From assembly GCA_010645155.1 (NCBI GenBank), contig CM021317.1:11287683-11351682 (forward strand): 64,000 nt of DNA, given 5' to 3'. Shown here in pieces: positions 24,066 to 36,200 of this stretch. The first letter of the stretch is position 1. The number at the start of each line of letters is the position of its first letter. The position numbers and the translations under genes are program-made. Source of the DNA: Tigriopus japonicus (Eukaryota > Arthropoda > Copepoda > Harpacticoida > Harpacticidae). The notes beneath the pieces are model-generated. The model was not told the DNA's origin. It saw nothing but the letters and a program-made list of their open reading frames with translations, and did not search any database.

Positions 24066-25576
24066 CGTACTTCCAGGGTTTTGAAAACTTTGAGCATTTT
24101 CTCAATTCATAGCTCTTTTTCAAAAAGGGAATTTAGGAATTGAAGTACAGCTTTAATTCAATTTTAAGGCCAAAATCATCAAGAAATTCAAAAAGAATTC
24201 AATAATCAATAATGTTAACCTTTTACATGTGCTGGAGACATTTTCCCCCCTTGACACCCTCAGAAAAAATTCTTTGTGTGTTACTGCAAACCTTCAACTG
24301 GCAGGGACATACAGTTGAATCTCAATATAAGTTGTGTCAGTTTAAGCCATTTTCGCGATATAAGCAATTTTTCCGCGCCAACCAAAATTTTACTACATAA
24401 GAATTCTCAATATAAGACATTTTCCATTTTTCCTCAATCTCGATATGGACATTCTCAAAGTTTTTACATACTTCTTTTGCTTTAATTGGTAACAGCACAA
24501 AACGACAAAAAAAAACAAGGCATTTCCAAAAGGATCGATGCATTGCTACCATATCTTGCGCTTTTGCGCAAATTTTGCCCTTTTTGAGGCCCCTTTGCGC
24601 ACTTTTTTGTGCTCTCGCGCCTTGCACTTTTTTGACAAAAACTTGCACTTTTCAAGTTCAAGTCAAAAGAACGAAAAATTACATTTTGAACCCTAAAATC
24701 ACTAAAAATTGTCCAAAATGCCGCTCAACAAGAACCTTTACTTTGATACATTAGATCAAATCTGCTGATCAAATATCTATATCAAATTCTCATACATGAA
24801 TAAGTCTATGACTTAGCCTTTAACGGGTTGTAAAGAAAATAATAGTAATAATAAATCGAAACCAATTATGACCGCACTTGCAAAGCATCTCTTTAGACTT
24901 TACATGGATTATATTTCCGGGCTAAGTACTGATTATCATGCCTGATTAACCACCCTTACTCAAGATCAGTCCGATGCAGCGTTCATTTTGAAGGTCCCTA
25001 TTTCACTTCAATTCCCAAAATGGCCTTCTATTGGTGGTGGCTGGGCTATGGATTGGGATTCGGCCCTTGACCGCTTTGCGGTCTAGTGACATTTGAACTT
25101 TTTCACTTCAACGTACATCGCATAAACCCGATTTCCTGGAGTTCCCGCGTCTCCGTCACTCACGTGGTCCTTTTTGGGTAACTTGTTAATCTACCTTCTG
25201 ATCTCTGAGGTTCCGTGATTGGTCCAGCATAAGATTCTTAGCGTCATGGTTATTGTCAAAAAAGGAGAGAGTGTTTTAGTTTCCATCACTTCATTTCTAC
25301 TCCTAATATTCTTTTTTTTTTCAATGTTAAAAATTAAAAACACATTAATACCATAACCACAATTAATACCATAAGTTAAACCTAACCTAACTTTACTTAG
25401 CTTAATTTTACTTTTCTTAGTCTAAAATAATGTTAAAAAGCTTCTTCCCAATTCCGGGCTAAATGACAGTTTGACAGAAAAAACCCAAACTTGGGTCATC
25501 TCGTTAGGACACTCAAACTTCACTATGAGCTACACAGTTATCATGACAAAGAGGGAGATATTCCAGCTATTGGGAT
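24066..25576. other. spacer with a possible pogo/Tigger-like remnant
   Basis: TACAGTTGAATCTCAATATA at 24309 resembles the terminal repeat of pogo/Tigger elements, and CTCAATATAAGACATTTTCC follows at about 24406. No transposase frame and no matching far end were found. Around 25040-25260 the DNA is less AT-rich but encodes nothing recognisable. Confidence 0.3.
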
Positions 25577-25584
25577 GTCAGACC

Positions 25585-25935
25585 CAGGGTGGTGTTGTTT
25601 TGTAGAGCCAAATGAAAACTGGACTCACAACCTCAAACAACATGGTCGTACGGTACAGTAGGCTGCATGTTAACGCACTTAATTCAAAAGCAAAAGCACA
25701 CTAAAATCAAGTCAGATTTACAGGCCTTGGGTAAAAACTCATGACAACTCCCGCGTTTGAAACACGCAGCAGATAGGGAGAGTATATACTTGATGAATGC
25801 CGATTTGACTTGATTTTGCTTAACACTTGCTTTTGAATTAAGTGCGTTAACATGCAGCCTACCATTGTACAACCATGTTGCATGAGGTTGCAAGTCCAGT
25901 TTTTGTTTGGCTCTGCAAAACATGACACCACCCTG
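25585..25935. mobile_element. 351-bp palindromic MITE with CAGGGTGGTG ends
   Basis: CAGGGTGGTGTTGTTTTG at 25585 is mirrored by the right end closing with CACCACCCTG at 25935. The arms of about 120 bases (through ATGCAGCCTA and TTAACGCACTTAATTCAAAA) are complementary over nearly their whole length, with a short loop. The CAGGG terminus suggests hAT, but the flanking octamers do not agree. The two minus-strand frames at 25684-25931 are repeat sequence. Confidence 0.68.
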
Positions 25936-27286
25936 AGTTTGCCATTTCTAGTGATGTGTTTTGAATCAGGAGTGCTGACATTTTTGACTCAGAAGTATAT
26001 CAATGTTAAAAAGGGCAGGTTGTAAAGAACTTTTTGAAAAGACCTAAACAGGGACCAATTTGGCAACACTCAAACTAGTTTGATTTCGAGTTCCATTGAA
26101 AGTTATAAAAATGGATTTGGAGTTGGTAGCGCTGCCATATTTTATGGTCTATTGCTTGTTGAAAAGTTTACTTGTGGTCAGTTTTTTGACCCTAAAAACC
26201 AAAATGGCAAAACTGGCAAAAATACAACTGGAAAGAGTCGCGCTTAGTGTTTTTCGGGATCACGCAACCTCTGGGCTTAGGGGTGGATTTTTACAAATAA
26301 GAGCTTGAACAGCACTGAACACTCAACAGCAGCAATTTCAACAACATTAAGAACAATGCCTGACTGACTGACTCTTGTAGTAGATGGTTGCGCTCTTTCT
26401 CTCTCTCGCTCTCTTTCACTCACGCATTCATTCAATTCATTCATTCATTCATTGTGGTTTGAAGCCTTCTCATTCACGGGGTCGTTGATTGGGATCCATC
26501 CATCCATCCATCCTCCCACCCACCCACCCGCGTTGATATATGATTTTCCGCCCAAACTGGACTCATGGTTGTGGTCTGCCAAGGATTCGGCCCTACGTTC
26601 ATTTTACCCGATGATGGCTGAAAAAGCGTAGTCCAAACCCGCGAAAAAGCGGTACGCGGAATTTCAAGCACCAATTCCTCCCTGTGACTCAGATCTATCG
26701 ACGTCGTTTGGGCCGAGTGCTCAGCATCGGGGTCCAATGATCAAGGCCAAGGCGACTGATATCAATCCATCCAGTAAGAAATCAATCAACCCACGAACGT
26801 GTCTTGGCCCAAGGCCGGCCGAGATTTCCCAAGACACTTGATTGAGCGATGACGTCGCGGTCAAAGTCCAAAGGGATTGCTCTAACGTTACTTTAAGGCT
26901 GTTTTTGCCGTCATCTTGATGTGGCCTCCTCGGAATGTAATCGTTCGGCAGACACAGAGGCGATGCTAGACCGGCCGTTCCGGCGATCGGGCCCTGGCAT
27001 GAACTTTTGGGCCTACCCGCTGGCTCTCATGACCACCTATACGCTTGATCACTCACTCTATTCACTCACGAACTATCCGGAGACTCACAAGCACCGAACC
27101 AGCCATCTATGATTCAAGGACAGGCGAACGCGCTTTAGTCCGTTGATCGATCGACTAATCAATCGCTCGCACACGTGGACGGCGGGCTTCGCACTCCGTC
27201 CAACGGCAAATTTGAAAGCTCGTCATAACCGCTTGATTGGCATCCGGTGATCAAATATTTCATACGTTTGGTGACCCACTTCGACC
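25936..27286. other. spacer and probable SCAP promoter region with microsatellites
   Basis: CTCTCT/CATT runs at about 26396-26455 and a CCAT/CACC run at 26496-26530 are simple repeats. From 26530 to 27286 the DNA is clearly GC-richer than the spacer before it, and probably holds the SCAP promoter and 5' UTR. No promoter element could be pinned down. Confidence 0.4.
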
Positions 27287-30200
27287 ATGGTGGGCTCGGC
27301 TTCCCGTTCGCCCTCGGGTCATCATCGAACCCGCCCACGGGTAAGCATCTAGTATTTGTCTGACGGCCATTCCCGAACCCTTGGGGATATTCAGCCTAGG
27401 ATTTCAACCCACCTGAACCGAACCCACTCACCTAAATCAACTTTGTACGAATACTGACATGTTGATACCCCCAACTCGATACTCTTTCACGGGTCGATCA
27501 TCAGATCAAGCTATTAATAATAATTTAGGTATAAAAGAGGGTGGGTTTGGTGCGAAGGAATTTTGTAAGGTTTGGCAAGGACTAAGGATATATTTATCCA
27601 AAATCATGCGTGGTGATGCAAGTGGAAATAGAAGGGGGCCAATAGATTGTAGTTGGAAAAGTTGGAAAAAACTAGTGATGGACCGAAAGCGCTTTCGGCC
27701 GAAATTTCGGTTTCGGTTATGCCTACCGAAACCGAAAGCGGACAAGCACTATATAAAATGGAGTTTGACAACATAATCGAAGAAATATTGGTCCAAAAAC
27801 CTCTGAAATTTAAGTTTTAAGATTTTCAAAATTTGCGACTACCCAACATCGAACACATTCTAATTTTTAAGGCGGATTTTGCATTTGAACAATTTTGTAA
27901 ACAGTGAACACTGCTTTCGGTTTCGGTTTCAGTTAAGCCCTCTTTCGGCCGAAACTTTCGGTTTCGGTTATGAGCCCTTTCGGTCCACCACTAGAAAAAA
28001 ACAAATGCTGCATATCGTTTCATTTCTTCTAGCCGGATATTCCGGATTGGGTGGCCCAACAATATTACCGCCACGGCTTGTTTTGCGCCTCTCACCCCAA
28101 AGTGGTCCTATTGTTCACGGCCTTGGGTATGGCATGGACTTGCTACCCGTTGCTCTCACTGCAGCAACTGACCTCGGGTCAAATTCAGCGTTATATTGAG
28201 CCCATCAACGGCTCAGCTCAAGGCCAAGGGCCACCGCCGGCCTGGTGGGTGGGCTCACGTCCCGTGGCCTACCTCCTCCAGGTTCAAATGAAGACCATGG
28301 TTCACCCGTACCCCTTGGATGACCTGGTTCGAACGGACGCTTTCCGAGGACCCCTGGCCTCGGCTTTCAAGCTCCAACTCGAAGATTTGGGCCCTTTCCG
28401 CACACCCGAAGGGTAAGTAAGGTTTCACCCTTAGCTCATTATGTTGTCGTCTGATTTTATCTCTCGTGTTTAGGAGCACATCCTTGGAAGATGAATGTCT
28501 CCGAACGGATGGTTTGTCGACGCGATACAAAAGTAGCAGTGCCGTGAATGTCTTGCCCGAATACGGTTGTCTGGTGATTTCCCCGGCCAATGTGTGGCGC
28601 AAGGATCCGTCCGCCTTTCAGATGGATCCGAACATTGTGGACACCGTGTTCAACTATCAGCGATCGCGTGAAGGGCACAGTAGCTTGGCGGACCTGATGT
28701 TTGGCATGCGTCAACGAGACACGGGATTGACGCCATATCCCATGCGCAATCGCCAAAGAGTCCTCACGTATGCCGTCACTTTGGCACTCAAACACTACGA
28801 TCCCAAGTAAGTTTCCTCAATCAACATCTTCCTCGCACACAGTTGGACATTCTTGTACCCTTTCCGATTTAAGATTTGTGCAATCGCTCCGATCTCATCT
28901 CCAAGATCTCTACCCGTTACACGCGGAAAACAACTCGCAATTCGTCTCGGATGAGCTCGTGCATGTATACTACCCATCGCGGTCGTATTACACGGAATTG
29001 TTGCCGTTTTGTCTGGTGTTGTTACTGCTCTTCCTTTACGTGTATTTTTCGTGCAACAAGATCGAGCTCGTCCGATCCAAGATGGGCATTGCCTTCGCTG
29101 CGGTTTGCACTGTTGTGGGAGCCATTCTCATGGCATTGGGCCTCTCAGGCTTGAGCTTGAATATGAGCAGTGTCATGTGTGTGATCCCGTATTTAGTGGC
29201 TTTTATAAGCTTGGAGAACATTATGGTGTTGACACGCAGTGTTTCTTCCACGCCCCCTCATCTGGACGTCAAGATTCGTGTGGCTCAAGGATTAAGTCGA
29301 GAGGGCTGGAACATAACCAAGAATTTGTTTGCCGAGATCACTATTCTCACCTTGGGTTTCTTTATCGGTATCATGGACCCTTCAATTCAAGAGTTCTCAT
29401 TGTTGGCCGTCATGGGATTGCTCTCGGACTTTTTCCTGCAAACATTCTTTTTCACCACGGTTCTAAGTATGGACATGAGCTTCTTGGAATTGCGAGACGT
29501 GATCCAGAAGCCCAACTACAAGAGGCAAGAGATCTTCCGACATCCGGTGTCCGGACCTGGATTGATCAAAAAGTCCGTGGATCATGACACAAATGTAGTT
29601 GCCCCTCAGTGTAGCACCCTTGTACCTAATGTCGAATCGAAACGGGTGCGTTTTATCAATTTTTGGGCTAAACGTCGAATCGTGCAAAGACTCTTTGTGA
29701 TTGGTATGATCGTTTGGATCTCTCTATTCGTGTATCAATCGGATCTGCTTGATAAACTTTTCCAATCCACGCAACAACCCGATCTTCCCGATGACAACGA
29801 TAGTGAAATCATAACCAGACGTTATCGACTAGAAGACATGCTTGATCCTGCTCAATTCGAAATCAAGCGGAGCATGTCCGAAGCACATGCTGGCATCGAC
29901 TCCATGGCTCTTTCAAAGATGATCTCGTCTCCGGGAACACAGCCTCCAAACCAAAACTTGAACCCCAAATCCACTGAAACTCTCAATCGACTGCAATATG
30001 GACCCACTGAAACTTGGAAGAAATTGCCCCCATCTCATTGGTCCATGTTATTTGGCCTGTACAATATGAGTCTGTTCGGTGAATACGTGACATTTTTGCC
30101 ACCGATCCGGCTCTCTTTGGCCATCAGCCCGGAAAGTGCAAGTCAATTGAGACATCCGGAAGAACTTCAAGCCCACTCCATGGCCAGTGAGGCTTTAGAT

Positions 30201-33200
30201 TTCCATGACAAGATTTTGTTGGAACAGGATGTGGATGACTTTGACGGCCTTGATTTGGACAAGAAAGAGCATTCCACCGTCGACAGTTATTCCGAGCTGA
30301 GCCCATTTGTTCCAACTTCACCAGGGGAGCTGTTCTTGGCCTTTGTATTCGCCTTCCCATCCATTTTGTTCCTCGCTTACGTCATGGTTGTCTTTTATCG
30401 TTGCGTTTGCTCGCGAAATTATGCCGAATGGAGAAGCTCATGGGAAGGGGGTCAATCTGCCAAACAAAACCACGATATCTACACACAGGTATGATGAAAT
30501 TTGTCGATCTCTAGTATGAGAGATTTATGTATTGATTGCCATTCTAGGTTGTTCAAGAGTCGGTCCCAATCGTGCTCGAAGGTCATAAATACGATGTAGA
30601 AGGGTTGGTCACGGATGAAGTGGGCAATCTCATGGTCAGCTTATGCTTGGAGGGCACAATCCGAACCTGGGATTCATATACAGGAGAAAAATTGGCCGAA
30701 ATTGATCGACACGGGTGAGCATTGAAATCAAATTTATTCTCTGAACTTTGACAAAAACGAACAAATCATGGGGTTGATTACTATAAGTCCAAGCGGGTTC
30801 GTATCCAGTCGCTGTATTGGCTGACTCGTATGAACCTATTTGTCACGCCCACCGAAGCGGGCCCAGTCAAGGGTGTGTCTTCTAGGCAAGAGGAGGCTTT
30901 GGTTAGAATTCCCACGATACTGTGACGAGGACCGATGTTGCACACTAATGGCGTGCCCTTGTCCAAATAGCATTCGATGGGATTCTGTTTGGTGCCAGCG
31001 CAGATCCAAGATCGATCCTTGTCGTTCGTGCCCAAGCATGGATCCTGAATTATGGGCACGGCAGATCCTTTCAGTCGACCCTCCAATCGAATTTGATCTT
31101 CCTCAATGACACTCCACGAAGAGATTTCGCAGAGTGAATCGCCGTTCGTTCGCAGATCATGATGAGGAAGACAAGCGGCGCTAACATGATCGTTGAAACT
31201 GATCATGCCGTAGCCAGGAATGTGCTTCACTTTCACCAATGCAATGTCATTGTCGCCTGAAACGTCATCATACTTGTCGTGAATGTAAATGGATTGTATT
31301 TGAAATATCTTCTCGTGGAGATCATCATCCCGTCCGAGGTTGTTTTGTCCCACAACGATTCGATATTTCATCATGGGCTGATTGGTCAAGCATGAAGCAG
31401 CTGTTAGAACGTACTTCTTGCTCAGAATCACGCCCGAACAGAGATGCTGTAGGTCGTCTTCTCGCTCCATCACGGCGATCTGAGCATGCCAAGGGAAAGA
31501 TCCATATGGAACAGAGACATTACTGTCTTTGGAATAGTACGAATACTGCGGAAGGATGGGTCGTGTTCCACAAGAGTCGTAATGGCGAATCGGTGTTGGT
31601 CGTTGAGGCTTCACCAACGGTGGGAAATTCGCATTCAAGGGAAATTGCGCTCGTCGAGAGGAAATCGACGAGTACACTGGAGCAGGGGGATGATGTTGTC
31701 GGTAGGGCTCATAGGGAAGCACTGAGGTTTGATACCCACTTTGAGATTGTGGGGGAGGAGGAGGACCTCGGAGTAAAGGGTTGTGCAATTTCTGGATCAA
31801 ATCCGGACCCACTGGTGCCGTTCGCAAAGGAGGGACCACTGGCGGAATTGAAGGAAGGGTCTTGAAATCCAAACACTCTAGTTTGATGCTCTCGTCCACT
31901 TGTCGACGGAGAGACTTGTCTTTGGTGCCGAACTCCCAAGGGGTTCGCAAATTGTACGGACACGACAGCTTGCCAAAATTCAAGAGCCCGGCGCTGTTCC
32001 CGCCGATTTTAGGACCAATACCCCAAACATTGTTCTTGTGAAAATACAAGAAATCCAGTCCACTCGAGTGCTGAAATACGGGCTTGTCGTTGTAATAGCC
32101 CCAGAGGAAGTAATCGCCCATTTTGTCTCGCTGATGTTCCTTAGCTGCTCCTTCAGTTGATAGCTTGAGTCTCATACAAGGACACGCGGGTTGGACTTCA
32201 TTAGGAAAGCAACGATCATTAGGATTTCCATTGAATCCAGCTCGACAAACGCAGGAGGAAACATCGCCTTGAGTAAGACATTGAGCGCGGAATCCGCATT
32301 TGAGAACTGAACATGGGTCTTTGGGACATGTAACACTCAAAGACGGATCATATACCCATCCACCCAATTCGCTATCCCCATATTGCCAAACTGTGTTGAT
32401 CAAGTATGGACAAATTGGGAAATCTTTAGAGTTTTGGATGCCTCCGTAAAGGAGGCCAACCTCCGAGTTGATGAGCCAATTTCCGCCGCTGTAAGGATGG
32501 TAATAAAGAAATTGGCTCCGCTCTTTGTGTTTGTACACGGGTCTTCCAGATTTCACATCGTGAAGCTCGTACAAACCCAATTGTGTACTGTGCTTGGCTA
32601 TCGTCGGCTCATTAGTACTGTTGATGAGGATTTCTTTGCAAGTACACGTGGTGTCAAAGATTCTCTCTGGGGTAGTCGAAACCGTAGTGGTGGAAATGGT
32701 AGTAAACAATCGAGTCCCTATGGAAGTGTTAGAGTTAATAGAATATGGCTCTGAAGTGACCACTGTGGGCTCTGTAGTTGTTTCTTCACTATCAATGTCG
32801 GCGTTAAGATCGATCCTGGCGGGGTCAAGTGTTGTCTCCTCAATAAACTCTTCATTCTCATTGTCGTAATCATCATTTTCAACATCATAATCTTCCAATA
32901 CCGAAGAAGTGGTGGAAGAGGATGGCGACAAAGGGGTTGATTCTGTGATTCCGAGTGTTTTGGAAGCAATCGTCGTCGATGATTCACTCGCGGCCGGTGA
33001 AGTCAATTCGTCACTGGGACTGAACTCTCCCAAGTCTGGAGTTGTGCTTGTAGGGGTTGTTGTGGTAATGGACATAGTCTCATTCAAGGGTAAAGCACTT
33101 GATGGTGGAGCTGGTGTATTGTTATCCAATAATCCAAAGGTCTCGATGATCTGAGGGGATGGTCCCACAATTTGCTGGATTTCTGGAGCAGACGGCAAAC

Positions 33201-36200
33201 CCAAGGCCAACTCGTCATTGCATTCCAACGTGAGACTCTCGTCGACTTGCAACTGTCCCGCCACGGAATGTCGCCAAAATGACGTGAGATTGTAAGGACA
33301 GCTGTTCCGATCAAAGTTGACGATCCCCACCCGGGATCCTCCAAATTGAGCTCCAATCACCCAAGCATTGCCCTCGGCGAAAAATAAGAAATCTAGTCCA
33401 CTTTTGTGCTGATATGCCGGAAAGCCATTAAAGTATTCGTATAGGAAATAGCTCCCCATTTTGTCGGCTTGAGCCAATGCCGATGCGCCGAGACTGGACA
33501 GAACCAGCTCCTTGCACTTGCATTTGTCATTGAAGATTTGTGGGAAACACCGGCTGTATGGATTCCCATCGTAGCCCTCATCACAATTGCACACCCCTTG
33601 TCCGAGTCCATCGCCTCCTTGCTCGCTCTCGACAACTTGACAAGTAGCGTGAAAACCACACTTAATGACACTACAAGGATCGGATGGACATACCAATCGA
33701 GCGGAGTAATCGTAAACCCACTGCCAGCCCGGTTGTTCGATATCTGCGTACTCCCAAGTGGTTCGAAATTGGTAAGGGCATTTGGAGATGTCGCCTTGGT
33801 TTTGCAATCCAGCCTCGCGAAGACCGATGTCGTCGGAAATGAGCCAGTTTCCGTCTTTGAAGTAGAGGTACTCGACCCCGGCGAAATGCTGATAGACGGG
33901 GAACCCGCCAAAGGAGCTGTAGAGAAAGTATTCGCCATAGCTGTTGTGATGTTTGGCGAGTGCCACCGAGTTTTGTGTGGAGAAGATCAATCGCTGGCAA
34001 TTGCAATCTCCATCAGCTTCGATGGGAAAGCATCGCACATAGGGATCACCGTAGTATCCGTCATTGCAAACGCATGAAGTAGTGTTGCCCTCTTGTTGAC
34101 ACTGAGCTTGTTGTCCGCAATTGGCCACGGAACAGGGATCCTCGAGACAAACCACTTGGAGACTCACATCGTACACTAAGGCGTTCAAATCACCATCTGC
34201 AAATCGCCATAAGGATTTCATACGATAGGGACATTCGTGGTTCCCTTGGTTCTCCAACCGTACCACATCAGTGTTGAGTTTCTCACTGACGGCCCAAAAT
34301 CCTTGCGAGTGGGTGTTGTACACGAGGTAGAAATTCCCCGAGTAATGTTGATAGCTGGGCCTGCCATTGAAAGATTCCTCCTGTTTAAGATAGCGACCCA
34401 ACAAGAGCTTGTGTTTGGTCAAGACCGTGTCTTTGGTGGACACGATTTCCACAGCTTCACAATTGCAGCTCGTGTCCGTCTTTGGTACTAAATCACTAGC
34501 ACTGATGTTGTTATTGTTATTACTATTGTTGATACTAATATCAATGTCCGCTTGGGCTTGGCTGGTGGGTGGAGAAATTGAACTCACTTCGAGTGTCCAT
34601 GATACGGGAATGCTTAGAGCACAAACACCGAATAGAATTACCCGGATATCCATTGTGCCTCTTGGAGAAGATCACTTTTCACTCGTGACTCGCTTGCTCA
34701 TGCTACACGGAATATTCTTAGGAGAAAAAGAGAGAAAGAAAGTGAGAGAACTTTGCTGGATCTCTACCTCGTTGCAACTGAGAACTGAAATCGCTAAGCT
34801 CAACCGGGTTAGATCGTCTTTTACAGCGAACGGTGTCACTCCGGTCTTGTTCGTATTCGGCTTCCATCGTCTTCTTCGTCGGTACTTAGTGCGAAGCCTG
34901 GCTTGACAGCTAACAGACAGAAAGAGAAAGAAAGAAAGAGCAGAGCAAGAGGACTCCTGGAGGAGTAGGAGGGGGCCTCTTTCTTACCTCGGCCACTTCA
35001 AGCCCCACTTTTAAACTCCCACTTGGAGCGATACGAGCACCATCACTACCATCGCAACCACTGAGAGGACGAACCATCTTCCTCTGGTTTTTCCTTTTTT
35101 TCTTCCCATCCACCACCACTTTCATGATCCTAGATGTTGAACTTTGAGAAGAAGAGACATGGTGCTCGGAGAACCTGGAGAAACCAGTCAAATTGGTTGG
35201 GATAAAAATAGGCAATTGGAACGGTGACTGGTGACTCATCAATTTTGGGTATTTAAATCTAGTTTGATCGATTTCCATTACTGTCCTTTCGCACGACTCC
35301 GGAGTCTTATTCACGATTTCTTATTAGTGTCGGGCAAACGTTTTTGTTCAGACCAATAACAATCAAGCCAACTGCAAAAAATGAACAATTTCTTAGGAGA
35401 CTCAAATATTTCTTTTTTTTTCTCTTGAGAGGGCATTTTTGCGTGTGCGACAATTGAAAAATTGCGACATCGTTCCTTTTGTGCATCGGCTTTTTGTTAT
35501 TGATGTTGTGATGATGATAATGATTGTCGGATTTCATAGGTCAAAGAATTGCCATCATGACGATTCACGGGATAATTGACGAAGAAAAAATATCCTTGAA
35601 ACTTTTTTCGCCAACAATTGCGTTCGATGAATGTACTATCTGCTGTGTTTTGTACGCCAAAACGGTATTAATAAAAAAGGACATCATTTTCACAGGTTCT
35701 TTCACCATCGAGGCCAGTCTAATATCGATTGTCAGCACCACCATCCCCATCATCATCCTCATCATCAGCAACAACAACAACAACAACAACAACATGTTGA
35801 GACACTCGAGACTCAAGGCCCCGCCTCTGCTTGCCACCCACGCCCTTCAAAGTCCGAGGGCGTGGCCTACGATGCCAACTCTGCTCCTCCATCTCCGCCT
35901 CTCTTTAAAATCAACACTAATTTCTCGTCCATCCAGAAGAACAAGTCCTTCTCGACGTCTTCTGATCCGGAACCAGTAGCCTCCCAGAAACCCTTTAATT
36001 TTGGGAGTTTCGTTTCGGACACGAATTTCGTGGGTGGTAGTTTAAGTGCCCCCAATTCTCAGCTTCAAGGGCGAAGCTCATCGAATAGTTCAAATGACTC
36101 CAATGAAGTACTCTCGAGCGTGTGGTGCATGGATTGCAGTGATCAGCTCATTTTAGTGGGATGCGCTCATGGACGCATTGAGGCGTGGGATGCCCGATCC

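Noticed and set aside
33469..34077. 202-codon plus-strand frame inside SCAP intron 5
   Set aside because: Shadow of the EGF/repeat region of the nested minus-strand gene, with no independent motif.
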